This document shows, in pieces, positions 34,418 through 42,131 of a DNA stretch of 45,526 nt (positions are counted from its first letter, which is position 1; every line of letters starts with the position of its first letter). The stretch is from Candidatus Saccharimonadota bacterium. Lineage in GTDB: Bacteria; Patescibacteriota; Saccharimonadia; Saccharimonadales; Saccharimonadaceae. The position numbers were made by a program, and so were the translations under genes. The DNA is taken from the NCBI GenBank assembly GCA_027493025.1, contig JAPUDQ010000033.1:1-45526 (forward strand), read 5' to 3'. Under the pieces are notes generated by a model, which was not told where the DNA came from, did no database searches, and was given only the letters and a program-made list of their open reading frames with translations.

Positions 34418-35986
34418 CTACTCGCGCAGGAGTCCGACGGTTGACGCGAGCAGTTGCTCGCCATCTGCCACGTTGGGCTCAAGCTTGAACAGCAACACAG
34501 ACCGCAGGCCATTGATGACCTGTATCCAGCCGCGATCGGCCTCCTCGGGGATTACTCCCCACACTGCCAAGACCGTCCAGTAATCGGCCGTGAACTCGCC
34601 TGCGTCCACCATCTGCTCTCGATGAGCGATGATTTTTCTCATCTTGGCGTCACCTTCTGCATCCGAAAGGTGTTCAGAGGCAGTTGCCGACCTTTGGAGG
34701 TCACGCCTGATAACCTGCCACCGTTCAGCCTCTTGGCCTTTGACGCGTTCTCCCGTCCTGCCTGTGATGCGCCGTAAACGAAGCACCGTTGCCAGGTTGT
34801 AGTCGACGTCCGGCGGGAGCACGATTAGGTTTTCGTACCCTGCTGGAAGCGCGTCCCTTGTGTGGACATCGCCATAACCGGCAACTACGAAGCCGCCGTT
34901 GATGCCAAGACAGCCATTGTTTTCCTCCGACTTAGCCACGCGGGCATGCGTCGGAGGGCGCAACGGTACGAGCGTTGTGCGCTCGGTGCCGGTTTTGAAC
35001 CTGTCATACCGTGCGCCATATATCTGCGCTAGGTGTGACGAGTTCGTCGCGCTATCCCACCATTCGTGGATCGTCTCCCAGTCAGGGAGCTGCGGGGATG
35101 TGCCATGTTGTTCGAGCGCCAAACTTGTCTTTTCCAAGATCGTCTTGGCTGCGGACATGTCGAACCTGCGCGGGTCCGCGACGTCGATTCGACGCCCCAT
35201 GCGGGTTGGCCAGGGCAACCGTACAATGACGTACATGGTGTTCTCGCCACCGACAGCATTTCCTTCGTCGATGCGCGCGAACATCTTATCGCCAAGATTC
35301 ACCTGCGCAACTTCCGGTTCGCCGTCATTGGGCTGCCGCTGGGCCGCCGTAACGATGTTCCGGTCGGCGCGCCGTTGCACATGTGCCACTGCAGCCATAG
35401 GATTCACCGGTCGGTGGATTAACCCTTGGACTACAATGATGTCCGTGAGAGAGGTCGACTCCAGGGCTTGCTGTAGTGCCCTGGTGAGCGCGTTTTGCCG
35501 CCCAAACCGCAGTTCGCCTTCACTTGTCACGATGTCGGGCGGTAGCCCTTTCGTGAATAGAATGAAGTTGATGTGGTTGCCATCTCTGATTGCCGGTACG
35601 GATTTAACCCTGCCGTCTCCGCCATAGTAGCGCACCTCTACCAGTTCGGCCTGGTCCAAGGTGATTTGTGCGGGCGGCTTTTTCGCCAGCCTACTCAAGG
35701 GTGTGGGTGACAGCTCGCCTTGCCTCGCGACCCGACGTTGACGGATCTTGTAGGCAAGAGCTTGATGCGGCACGCCCCTATCTTTCATGGGAATGGCGAG
35801 TATTCCGCAAATCACGACAGATACAAACGCCACGATCGCGAACTGCTGGGTGGCGTTCTTGTTGTTCTGCGCCATCATCGCGAAGATGAAACCGAGCAGG
35901 AGCCCGGTGCCCAAAAACACCCAGGACATGAGTGGGATGGGCCTGCGCCGCTCCTTAGAAATTGGCAATGCCGGTTCTCGTGTCAT
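34418..35986 (-). CDS. SCO6880-like membrane protein (VirB4 N-terminal-like)
   Basis: 522 residues. Two membrane helices near 19-40 and 48-66 (SWVFLGTGLLLGFIFAMMA, FAIVAFVSVVICGILAI) are followed by a large soluble part. The layout, with PrgI-like helices then a domain with LPWPTRMGRRIDVAD, matches the SCO6880-type proteins that sit before VirB4 ATPases in actinobacterial conjugation regions; this comes from memory of the family and is not proven. It starts four bases inside the VirB6-like gene. No P-loop is present, so the ATPase role falls to the next gene. Confidence 0.5.
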   Translation of the reverse strand: MTREPALPISKERRRPIPLMSWVFLGTGLLLGFIFAMMAQNNKNATQQFAIVAFVSVVICGILAIPMKDRGVPHQALAYKIRQRRVARQGELSPTPLSRLAKKPPAQITLDQAELVEVRYYGGDGRVKSVPAIRDGNHINFILFTKGLPPDIVTSEGELRFGRQNALTRALQQALESTSLTDIIVVQGLIHRPVNPMAAVAHVQRRADRNIVTAAQRQPNDGEPEVAQVNLGDKMFARIDEGNAVGGENTMYVIVRLPWPTRMGRRIDVADPRRFDMSAAKTILEKTSLALEQHGTSPQLPDWETIHEWWDSATNSSHLAQIYGARYDRFKTGTERTTLVPLRPPTHARVAKSEENNGCLGINGGFVVAGYGDVHTRDALPAGYENLIVLPPDVDYNLATVLRLRRITGRTGERVKGQEAERWQVIRRDLQRSATASEHLSDAEGDAKMRKIIAHREQMVDAGEFTADYWTVLAVWGVIPEEADRGWIQVINGLRSVLLFKLEPNVADGEQLLASTVGLLRE

Positions 35987-37146
35987 ACTTCACCTTCTTG
36001 GGAGTTGGTGCGACTAGTTACGTTGGCGTAGTTGAGCTCAGCCGGGTCGCTGCGACGGCCACTTCTTGTTTCGTGCACGGCCGATGGAACGTCCGGTGAA
36101 CTAGGTTGCTCACCAACGTATACCTCGTCGATTGTTCTTGTGTGGCCGCTTCGGCTTGAAGGAATATGGTCACGGCCGTCTTGGGGCTCGCTGCTCGATG
36201 AGCTGCCTGAGTCATTGTCGCGTTGGCGACGTGGCGCAGACGCGTTGTCGCTATACTGGCGTGCTGCCGAATGTTCTTCGTCGGCACGTGTTTGAGTGTG
36301 ACTGGTTGTGGTATCGGAGGATGTTTTGCCTCCGTTACGGATATTGCGCACCTCGTCAAGAGTTCCCTTTACAAAGGTGCGCAAGCGCGACTTAAAGTGC
36401 TTGAACAGCATTCGCGCCGACAACCCGGCAACCACGATGGCAAGGGTATTAACCAAGCCGATCGCAACGCCAGTATCTCCAAATACCCACCTGCCAATCC
36501 TTGAAAATCCTGCAAGGATCCCAAAGAACAACAGGTTTCCAACCGTGCCATACACCGTGATTGCCACGGCCGTTGCCATGACACTCTCGCCATATCGGCC
36601 CGCCCAACGAACGGACGAACCAAGGATGAGCGAGAATGCGCTGACCTCGAACGCAATGTTGATTGCGACCACCATGATGATCGCGTACAGCAACGCGCCG
36701 ATTTGCACGATGGCGAGCAGCCAGTCGATGCTGGCGAATCCGGTGGTAACACCGATAGTCTCGATGAACTTGTCGCGGTCGCCATACATTGATACAACGA
36801 ACACTGAGACGAGGGAGACTGAGATGACGCGCGCGGTGGTGAGGGCTGCCGTGATAGCTGGCGGTCCCGCACCAAAGAGCACGAAGTCTACCAAGAACAA
36901 CTTTCCTTGTTCCTGGTATGTTCCTGCATTGAGCGCAATGCCTAGCCGCACGACGAAACCAATCGCGAACAAGATGAACGCGATCTTCCAGAACAACTGA
37001 ACCTGGTCGAAGTATCCGCTCCAAGACAGGTCCGGCAGTTCCGTCGGCGTCAACAGGTAAACCATCTGTTTCAGCAACTCGCTGCGAGGGCTCGGCAGGT
37101 TAAAAATGCCAAGTTTCTCGAACAGCCATTGGAGCGGATCGGGCAT
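35983..37146 (-). CDS. VirB6/TrbL-like polytopic membrane protein
   Basis: 387 residues. About six or seven membrane helices lie between 50 and 250 (LFWKIAFILFAIGFVVRLGI, LLAIVQIGALLYAIIMVVAI, GTVGNLLFFGILAG, IGLVNTLAIVVAGLSARML). A long hydrophilic tail (about 265-387) is rich in Ser, Arg, Asp and Gln and is probably disordered. VirB6 proteins form part of the inner-membrane channel of type IV secretion systems. AAAGGT precedes the ATG. Confidence 0.6.
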   Translation of the reverse strand: MPDPLQWLFEKLGIFNLPSPRSELLKQMVYLLTPTELPDLSWSGYFDQVQLFWKIAFILFAIGFVVRLGIALNAGTYQEQGKLFLVDFVLFGAGPPAITAALTTARVISVSLVSVFVVSMYGDRDKFIETIGVTTGFASIDWLLAIVQIGALLYAIIMVVAINIAFEVSAFSLILGSSVRWAGRYGESVMATAVAITVYGTVGNLLFFGILAGFSRIGRWVFGDTGVAIGLVNTLAIVVAGLSARMLFKHFKSRLRTFVKGTLDEVRNIRNGGKTSSDTTTSHTQTRADEEHSAARQYSDNASAPRRQRDNDSGSSSSSEPQDGRDHIPSSRSGHTRTIDEVYVGEQPSSPDVPSAVHETRSGRRSDPAELNYANVTSRTNSQEGEV

Positions 37147-37207
37147 GGTGATACCTTTCAGGTGCGTGAGGGCGGGGAGCGGCTAGTAGTCCGCCCCCAG
37201 CCATTCA

Positions 37208-37618
37208 CTACTTGACGATGTTCTGGATCCAGTTTCCTCCTGCCAAGATGAAACTGAGGTAGACTGCAGGCGTAAAGCACATGGCTGCACCGAAAAGAGA
37301 TCCGAGTGCAGGCCCCCATTTCCCTTCGTGCTTGATCACCTTAATCAGCGACAGCAAAAACAGGATGAAGAAATATGCGCCGAACACCACGAGCACAGTC
37401 ATGAATCCTGCCGAAATGAGCTTGACTACGAACGACACGGGCTCACCTTGCGTAATGCTGTCCGGGTCGATCGTGCCCTGCTTGGATCCCCCGCTCGGAG
37501 GCGGTGTAGTGGGGTCGACGAACGGCAGGTTGCTCATGGCGACCGTAACTTTGGCCGCCACATATACATTGGCATTCTGGACTATGCCGGACATGCCGGC
37601 GAATGGTGTGACGCTCAT
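37208..37618 (-). CDS. Small two-helix membrane protein of the secretion operon
   Basis: 136 residues. A Pro/Gly-rich N-terminal segment (DPTTPPPSGGSKQG) precedes two membrane helices (LISAGFMTVLVVFGAYFFILFLLSL, GSLFGAAMCFTPAVYLSFIL). Size, two helices and position before the VirB6-like gene would fit a VirB2-type pilin or a VirB3-like part, but there is no specific motif. It overlaps the ParA-like gene by 4 bases. Confidence 0.5.
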   Translation of the reverse strand: MSVTPFAGMSGIVQNANVYVAAKVTVAMSNLPFVDPTTPPPSGGSKQGTIDPDSITQGEPVSFVVKLISAGFMTVLVVFGAYFFILFLLSLIKVIKHEGKWGPALGSLFGAAMCFTPAVYLSFILAGGNWIQNIVK

Positions 37619-38811
37619 GACAGTTTCTCCTTCGGGAAGTCGATACCCATTGACGGGTCGGTGTTCGTGTAATCCTCGTCTTGGCTGTACATCGCCACCA
37701 GGTACTCCAGGTAGGCGATTTGCGTCGCGAGCTCGATGCTGCCGAACTGTGCCGGGCGACGACTCGCGATGTAGTCGTCGAACGGAATCGGGAAAATGCG
37801 CTCAGGCTTGATGTCGAACATGTCCAGCGTGAGGTTGCTAATCTCGTCGTGGCCATCGTGCTTGAACGTTGTATTCCTCGCCTCATCCTGCAGCATCTTG
37901 TAGATGTATTCAGACGTCTGGCCCTCACACTTGCTAACCGTAATGAGTGCCTTCCTCACCTTGGGCTCGTAGCCACGATTGGTGTATGCAAGCATGGTCG
38001 TCAGAATGCCGCGTAGTGATGCGGGGTCGTCTATCACGGCCGAGAACGTCAATGTTGAGGCGACGTTTACGGCCGCGTGATTGGTTGGTACAACGCTTCC
38101 GTTCCCGCAGTCAATGAACATCGAATGCGCGCCATGATACTTCAGGCGCTGGTACGCCGCGGCGAACGCCTCTTTGGATATGCCGTCGTACATTTGCCCG
38201 TTCGGCACCGATGACACCACGTACACGCTGAGGTCCGGGGGTGTTTTAAACAACTTTCCCCAGATTTCTGCTGGCACGTGGAAGCCGTCGGGGTTGTGAA
38301 CGACGTCAAGAATGCTCGCTGTCTCAACCCTCTCTACCCCAACGGCATGGGATGTTCCGCCATCGTTTTCGTTGGCGTCTACCAGTAGTGTTGGGTGCCT
38401 GGTGGCGGTATTGAGAGTTACGGCCGCATAAACCGAGACGGGGGTCTTGGCCGATCCCCCCTTGGAGTTGACGACCGCGGTCACGTGCTGCTTGTCAGCA
38501 GCCAATTCACGCAGTTCTTCCATAAGGTTGCCAAGGCGCAGGTTTTGCCGTACGCCCGGCAACACGCCATCAATGAACTGAGCGCGTTGCGCAGCCAAGT
38601 CGTCGGGGCGAATCTTAGGGGCCTTTGGCGGGACGAATGCCTGCCGAGTGAGCTCCACGAATCCACCAAAACCCTTGGTGGGCCGAAACACGTGCTCGTC
38701 GGCAAGCTCATTGGCTTTGGCGACGGCACGTTCTTCCAGGTCGAGCCTCTTGGGGTCTTCCTGGAGTTTTGCATGTTCCGTTGTGAATTGGTCAATCACA
38801 GCAGTTGCCAT
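37615..38811 (-). CDS. ParA/MinD-like ATPase with altered P-loop
   Basis: 398 residues. A helical N-terminal domain (1-105) precedes a ParA-type fold. The deviant Walker A is VVNSKGGSAKTPVSVYAA (K117 and K122 present), where KGGxGKT has become KGGSAKT with Ala121 and Pro124 after it. A switch strand reads LLVDANENDGGTSHA, and a Walker B-like strand HSMFIDCGNGS follows. ParA proteins position complexes on membranes or DNA; here it leads the secretion operon and may place the machine. The changed P-loop may weaken ATP use. AAGGAGA precedes the ATG. Confidence 0.65.
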   Translation of the reverse strand: MATAVIDQFTTEHAKLQEDPKRLDLEERAVAKANELADEHVFRPTKGFGGFVELTRQAFVPPKAPKIRPDDLAAQRAQFIDGVLPGVRQNLRLGNLMEELRELAADKQHVTAVVNSKGGSAKTPVSVYAAVTLNTATRHPTLLVDANENDGGTSHAVGVERVETASILDVVHNPDGFHVPAEIWGKLFKTPPDLSVYVVSSVPNGQMYDGISKEAFAAAYQRLKYHGAHSMFIDCGNGSVVPTNHAAVNVASTLTFSAVIDDPASLRGILTTMLAYTNRGYEPKVRKALITVSKCEGQTSEYIYKMLQDEARNTTFKHDGHDEISNLTLDMFDIKPERIFPIPFDDYIASRRPAQFGSIELATQIAYLEYLVAMYSQDEDYTNTDPSMGIDFPKEKLS

Positions 38812-38829
38812 GAGACACTCTCCTTGTCG

Positions 38830-38858
38830 TATGATGTTGGATGTAGTGCAATTGTCAA
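38830..38858 (-). promoter_or_regulatory. Promoter of the secretion operon
   Basis: On the - strand TTGACA (38858-38853) and ATCATA (38835-38830) are 17 bases apart. A short leader carries AAGGAGA just before ATG 38811, unlike the leaderless backbone genes. Confidence 0.55.
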
Positions 38859-39326
38859 GGTGCGCTCGACGGATCGAGGCACGGAGGAGACGGCAAATGC
38901 AAATGCGAATGCTATCTCAGACCATGTGCTCGTCCGGAGCACGTAGTGACACGTATCTCCGCGTCGTACAACGCTCCTGGTTTCGTACTAACCTGAGCGC
39001 TGCATGACGCGGACATAGTACTGTCCTACGCCTGGATTTTCGTCCAGGTTAAAATTCTGTCGCCACGAAGCCATTATCTTATCAAGAGAATGTCTCTGCA
39101 GTACGAATACAGAACACTAATCCAAACGAAATCCCCATAGGTACGAATTCTGTGGTTACGTTTGTTTATTTTGGTATATTTTAAAACGTAAATCATAAAT
39201 TGAAAAGACTTGAAAAAAATATAGTAAATTGTATAAAAATTGCAATTATATTGTATTGTGGTTGTAATATTCCGTTTGATTCGCTAAGATGATGAAGTAT
39301 GTACAGCTCCTCGTTCTCGTGAGAAA
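38859..39326. other. Divergent non-coding region, AT-rich in its second half
   Basis: No gene is supported. CCTGGA-TTTTCG-TCCAGG near 39030-39050 is a clean hairpin followed by TTAAAATT, terminator-like on the + strand. Two inverted or related GTACGAAT-type words lie near 39100 and 39140. The stretch from about 39160 to 39290 is very AT-rich and ends with TAATAT near 39267, which may be a promoter for the membrane gene at 39327. Confidence 0.4.
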
Positions 39327-39875
39327 GTGGTGAATGGCATGTTCCTTGCAGTACAGGTAGTGAACGGAATCCCAGCGCCTATTCACACTGAATCCGGACA
39401 TTTTCTGCGGATCATCAGTGCAATTACGCTCTACGCGGTTGTTGCGTGGGTGGGGTATGGACTAGCCCGGAAAAAGAAAAGCGCAGAGAAGGAAAATGCG
39501 CGAGTTATTCAAGCGACAAACTTCATCCTGGTGGTTATTGGAATGGTGGTGTTTGCGGCATTTGCCGTGACCCCATTCTTCAACAAACCACTTGCCGGTC
39601 TTAGTGAAAAGCTTTCTACTACTGCCGGTAACCAGATTACGGTCGGCGGTTCAGCTACCGCGACGATTGGGTTCGTACTGTTTCTCGTTGTGGTGATCAT
39701 CGCCTTCAAGCTGATCTCGTCGCTGAAGCGTCCCTCATGGCTAGGAATGGCACTGCTGGCGTTCTTCCTCTACGTTTTTGGCTGGTCGGTTCCTTTGTTG
39801 CCTGAGATGGTCGAATGGACGTCCAACTTGCCAAGTGTACTTGTTGGGCTGATCGATGGCATCTTGGCTGCATAA
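39327..39875 (+). CDS. Four-helix membrane protein at the island edge
   Basis: 182 residues counting from GTG 39327; ATG 39339 is equally possible. Membrane segments are IISAITLYAVVAWVGYGLA, FILVVIGMVVFAAFAVTPFF, ATIGFVLFLVVVIIAFKLI and LGMALLAFFLYVFGW. An extracytoplasmic loop (AGLSEKLSTTAGNQITVGGS) lies between the second and third. No family is recognised. It faces away from the secretion operon but shares its higher GC content and lies inside the same interval, so it is probably part of the same island. Confidence 0.55.
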   Translation: MVNGMFLAVQVVNGIPAPIHTESGHFLRIISAITLYAVVAWVGYGLARKKKSAEKENARVIQATNFILVVIGMVVFAAFAVTPFFNKPLAGLSEKLSTTAGNQITVGGSATATIGFVLFLVVVIIAFKLISSLKRPSWLGMALLAFFLYVFGWSVPLLPEMVEWTSNLPSVLVGLIDGILAA

Positions 39876-39911
39876 TCTCAATCCCCCCTCAGAGACTCAG
39901 AACTGTACATT

Positions 39912-39947
39912 GCGCCCGTCTGTCGTGATAATTTGACAGACGGGCGC
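39912..39947. terminator. Perfect 13-bp hairpin at the island end
   Basis: GCGCCCGTCTGTC and GACAGACGGGCGC are exact inverted copies with a 10-base loop. It follows the membrane gene by 36 bases. A run of T's is absent, so it may be a terminator of weak type or a boundary element. Confidence 0.6.
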
Positions 39948-39977
39948 GTGTCCATGTATATTTTGGTATCTTGTAGC

Positions 39978-39983
39978 TATAAT
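39978..39983 (+). promoter_or_regulatory. -10 box of uvrC
   Basis: TATAAT touches the first in-frame ATG (39985), which therefore should not be transcribed. The next ATG, 39997, lies 13 bases after the box and would have a leader of about 6 nt. Confidence 0.6.
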
Positions 39984-39996
39984 AATGCGTAGCAAA

Positions 39997-41508
39997 ATGA
40001 TAAAACATAATACTGTTATAAAAAAAATACCCCGTACCCCCGGTGTTTACTTTCACAAGTCTGCCTCTGGTGAAGTCATTTATGTCGGCAAAGCAGCAAA
40101 TCTTAAGAATCGGGTTGGCCAGTATTTTCAAAAATCGCGAGCTAGAGATGTAAAGACGGATGCTCTTGTTGCGGAAATTGCAACGACTGACTGGATAGAG
40201 GTAGAGACTGAACTCGATGCCTTATTTCTTGAGTCAGAGATGATTAAACGCTACATGCCCCGCTATAACATTTTGTTACGCGATGACAAAAGCCAGACAT
40301 ACATACGAATCCCGATGAACGACGCATATCCAGCGATCTCATTCACGCGTGGTCCGTTAGATGATGGGGCAATCTACTATGGTCCATATTACAACGCTGT
40401 GCCCATAAAAAAAGCCTTGCGTTATCTTAGAAAAGTTTTCCCGTATAGTACCCACGAGACGATGCCGAGCAAGCTATGTCTTCAATATCATCTTGGTTTA
40501 TGTCCAGGGGTTGAAGCCCAAAAAACAACATCTATCGAGTATAAGAAAACGCTTAAAAAGCTCCAACGATACCTGGAAGGTGATCGCAAGCAGCTTGTGC
40601 GCGAGCTTGAACGTGATATGAAATCGCTCGCAGGCGAGCATAAGTATGAAGAAGCGGCTATTATGCGTAACCGTCTTCGTGATCTTAAGCAATTAACGCA
40701 GCGGATTGTGTTTGGCGATCGTGAATTTATGGATATCAGCAAAGATCAAGGGTTGTCAGATTTGCAACGCCTCCTACAGCTTAGTCGTATTCCGAAGCGA
40801 ATTGAAGGCTATGATATTTCCCATATGAGCGGTACAAATAACGTCGCGAGTATGGTCGTTGCGACTAATGGCCTGGCCGACAAATCTCAGTATCGTAAGT
40901 TCAAGATGCAGCTTCCGGGTAATAACGATTTTGGGCATATGCGCGAAACCATGACGAGACGGTTTAGCGATCGACATAAAGATTGGCCCACTCCTGATTT
41001 ACTACTTATTGACGGCGGTAAAGGTCAATTGGCCGCAGCGCTTGCCGCGCTGGATAGTACCGGCAATGATGTGGCAGCCATCGGGCTCGCAAAGCGAGAT
41101 GAGCAAATTGTCATCAAACAAGACGACCGCTCACATATGCCACAGCTTGAATATGAGGTGATGCAGGAGCTTCATGGAGTAGTGGAGCGTAGCGATGACT
41201 TTTTACTGGTGACGCTGCCCAAAAACTCGCATGTCGTGAAGCTGCTGCAGCGTATTCGTAATGAATCCCATCGGTTTGCGGTTAGCTATCATAGTACTTT
41301 GAAACGAAAAGCTGCTACCAAAAGTATTTTAGATGATATCCCCGGAGTTGGGCCGTCTACTCGTAAAAAGCTAGTAACAAGCTTTGGGAGCGGACAAGGA
41401 ACAAAGCTGGCATCAGAGGCACAGTTGTCGGCGGTAGTCGGTCCAAAACTCGCCAAAAATATCTATGAATGGCTGCATAGTAGCGGCGACAACATGAATA
41501 CGCTATAA
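39997..41508 (+). CDS. uvrC: UvrC, excision nuclease subunit
   Basis: 503 residues. The GIY-YIG nuclease domain opens with IPRTPGVYFHKSASGEVIYV and GKAANLKNRVGQYF, the UVR domain is LAGEHKYEEAAIMRNRLRDL, the RNase H-like nuclease has IEGYDISHMSGTNNVASMVV and LLIDGGKGQLAAAL, and a helix-hairpin-helix (ILDDIPGVGPSTRKKLVTSF) closes it. UvrC cuts on both sides of a lesion. It is somewhat shorter than E. coli UvrC because the linker is short and the second helix-hairpin-helix is reduced. ATG 39997 is chosen over 39985 because of the promoter position. The TATAAT of the next gene overlaps its stop. Confidence 0.95.
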   Translation: MIKHNTVIKKIPRTPGVYFHKSASGEVIYVGKAANLKNRVGQYFQKSRARDVKTDALVAEIATTDWIEVETELDALFLESEMIKRYMPRYNILLRDDKSQTYIRIPMNDAYPAISFTRGPLDDGAIYYGPYYNAVPIKKALRYLRKVFPYSTHETMPSKLCLQYHLGLCPGVEAQKTTSIEYKKTLKKLQRYLEGDRKQLVRELERDMKSLAGEHKYEEAAIMRNRLRDLKQLTQRIVFGDREFMDISKDQGLSDLQRLLQLSRIPKRIEGYDISHMSGTNNVASMVVATNGLADKSQYRKFKMQLPGNNDFGHMRETMTRRFSDRHKDWPTPDLLLIDGGKGQLAAALAALDSTGNDVAAIGLAKRDEQIVIKQDDRSHMPQLEYEVMQELHGVVERSDDFLLVTLPKNSHVVKLLQRIRNESHRFAVSYHSTLKRKAATKSILDDIPGVGPSTRKKLVTSFGSGQGTKLASEAQLSAVVGPKLAKNIYEWLHSSGDNMNTL

Positions 41509-41509
41509 T
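41504..41509 (+). promoter_or_regulatory. -10 box inside the uvrC stop region
   Basis: TATAAT overlaps the uvrC stop codon and ends 8 bases before ATG 41518, a leaderless spacing. Confidence 0.5.
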
Positions 41510-41517
41510 ATACTGCA

Positions 41518-41916
41518 ATGAAACAACAGTTTGGATTTTTCTTGTTACGATGGCTTGCTAATTCACTTGCGCTTTGGATTGCGGTCCGGATTTTAACGAC
41601 GGGTGATTTTGCAAGCAGTAATGCTGGATTTGCCACCTTTTTGTTTGCTGGAGCGGTCTTGTCTCTGGTTAATGCAATTTTACGACCGATCATTGTCATC
41701 TTAGCTCTGCCCGCAATCCTCCTGACACTTGGACTGTTTATGCTCGTCGTGAATGGCTTAGTGGTCGGCATTGCAATCGCTATGGTGCCAAGTATCAAGA
41801 TTACGCCGATTGGTGCTATACTCGCGGGGATGATTGTTAGTCTAGCGAACTATATTATCAGCGGTTTATTAGAAAAATATAGATATTCCAAGGAGATGCC
41901 CCATGCCCATAAATGA
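41518..41916 (+). CDS. Phage-holin-4/DUF360-like membrane protein
   Basis: 132 residues with four hydrophobic helices. The conserved core LSLVNAILRPIIVILALPAILLTLGLFMLVVNGLVV is typical of the widespread bacterial family called Phage_holin_4_2; most members are chromosomal and not holins. Function is unknown. It overlaps secG by 14 bases. Confidence 0.85.
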   Translation: MKQQFGFFLLRWLANSLALWIAVRILTTGDFASSNAGFATFLFAGAVLSLVNAILRPIIVILALPAILLTLGLFMLVVNGLVVGIAIAMVPSIKITPIGAILAGMIVSLANYIISGLLEKYRYSKEMPHAHK

Positions 41917-42127
41917 TATCCTGCGTGCTATTATCGTCATATCGGGAGTGATTATGGTACTGTTTATTCTACTCCAAGCCCGCGGCGCAACATTGGGAGC
42001 AGGGTTCGGCAGTTCGGGGGAGCTGTATACAACTCGACGCGGCCTAGATAAAAGCTTATACGAAGCGACTATTGTGGTGGCAACAATATTTGTCTTGGCT
42101 ATTCTAGCCGGACTACTTATAGGATAA
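41903..42127 (+). CDS. secG: SecG, preprotein translocase subunit
   Basis: 74 residues, two membrane helices (ILRAIIVISGVIMVLFILLQ and EATIVVATIFVLAILAGLLIG), joined by the SecG loop ARGATLGAGFGSSGELYTTRRGLDK (25 residues at about 26-50). SecG assists SecYEG in protein export. AGGAG lies before the ATG at 41903. Confidence 0.9.
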   Translation: MPINDILRAIIVISGVIMVLFILLQARGATLGAGFGSSGELYTTRRGLDKSLYEATIVVATIFVLAILAGLLIG

Positions 42128-42131
42128 ATGT

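Noticed and set aside
29280-39875. Complete conjugative element or prophage
   Set aside because: No relaxase, coupling protein, integrase, capsid or terminase gene, and no flanking direct repeats were seen.
39985-39996. Upstream ATG of uvrC
   Set aside because: It is one base after the TATAAT box and should not be in the transcript.
41518-41916. Phage holin indicating a lysis cassette
   Set aside because: The family is chromosomal in most bacteria, and the neighbours are uvrC and secG, not phage genes.
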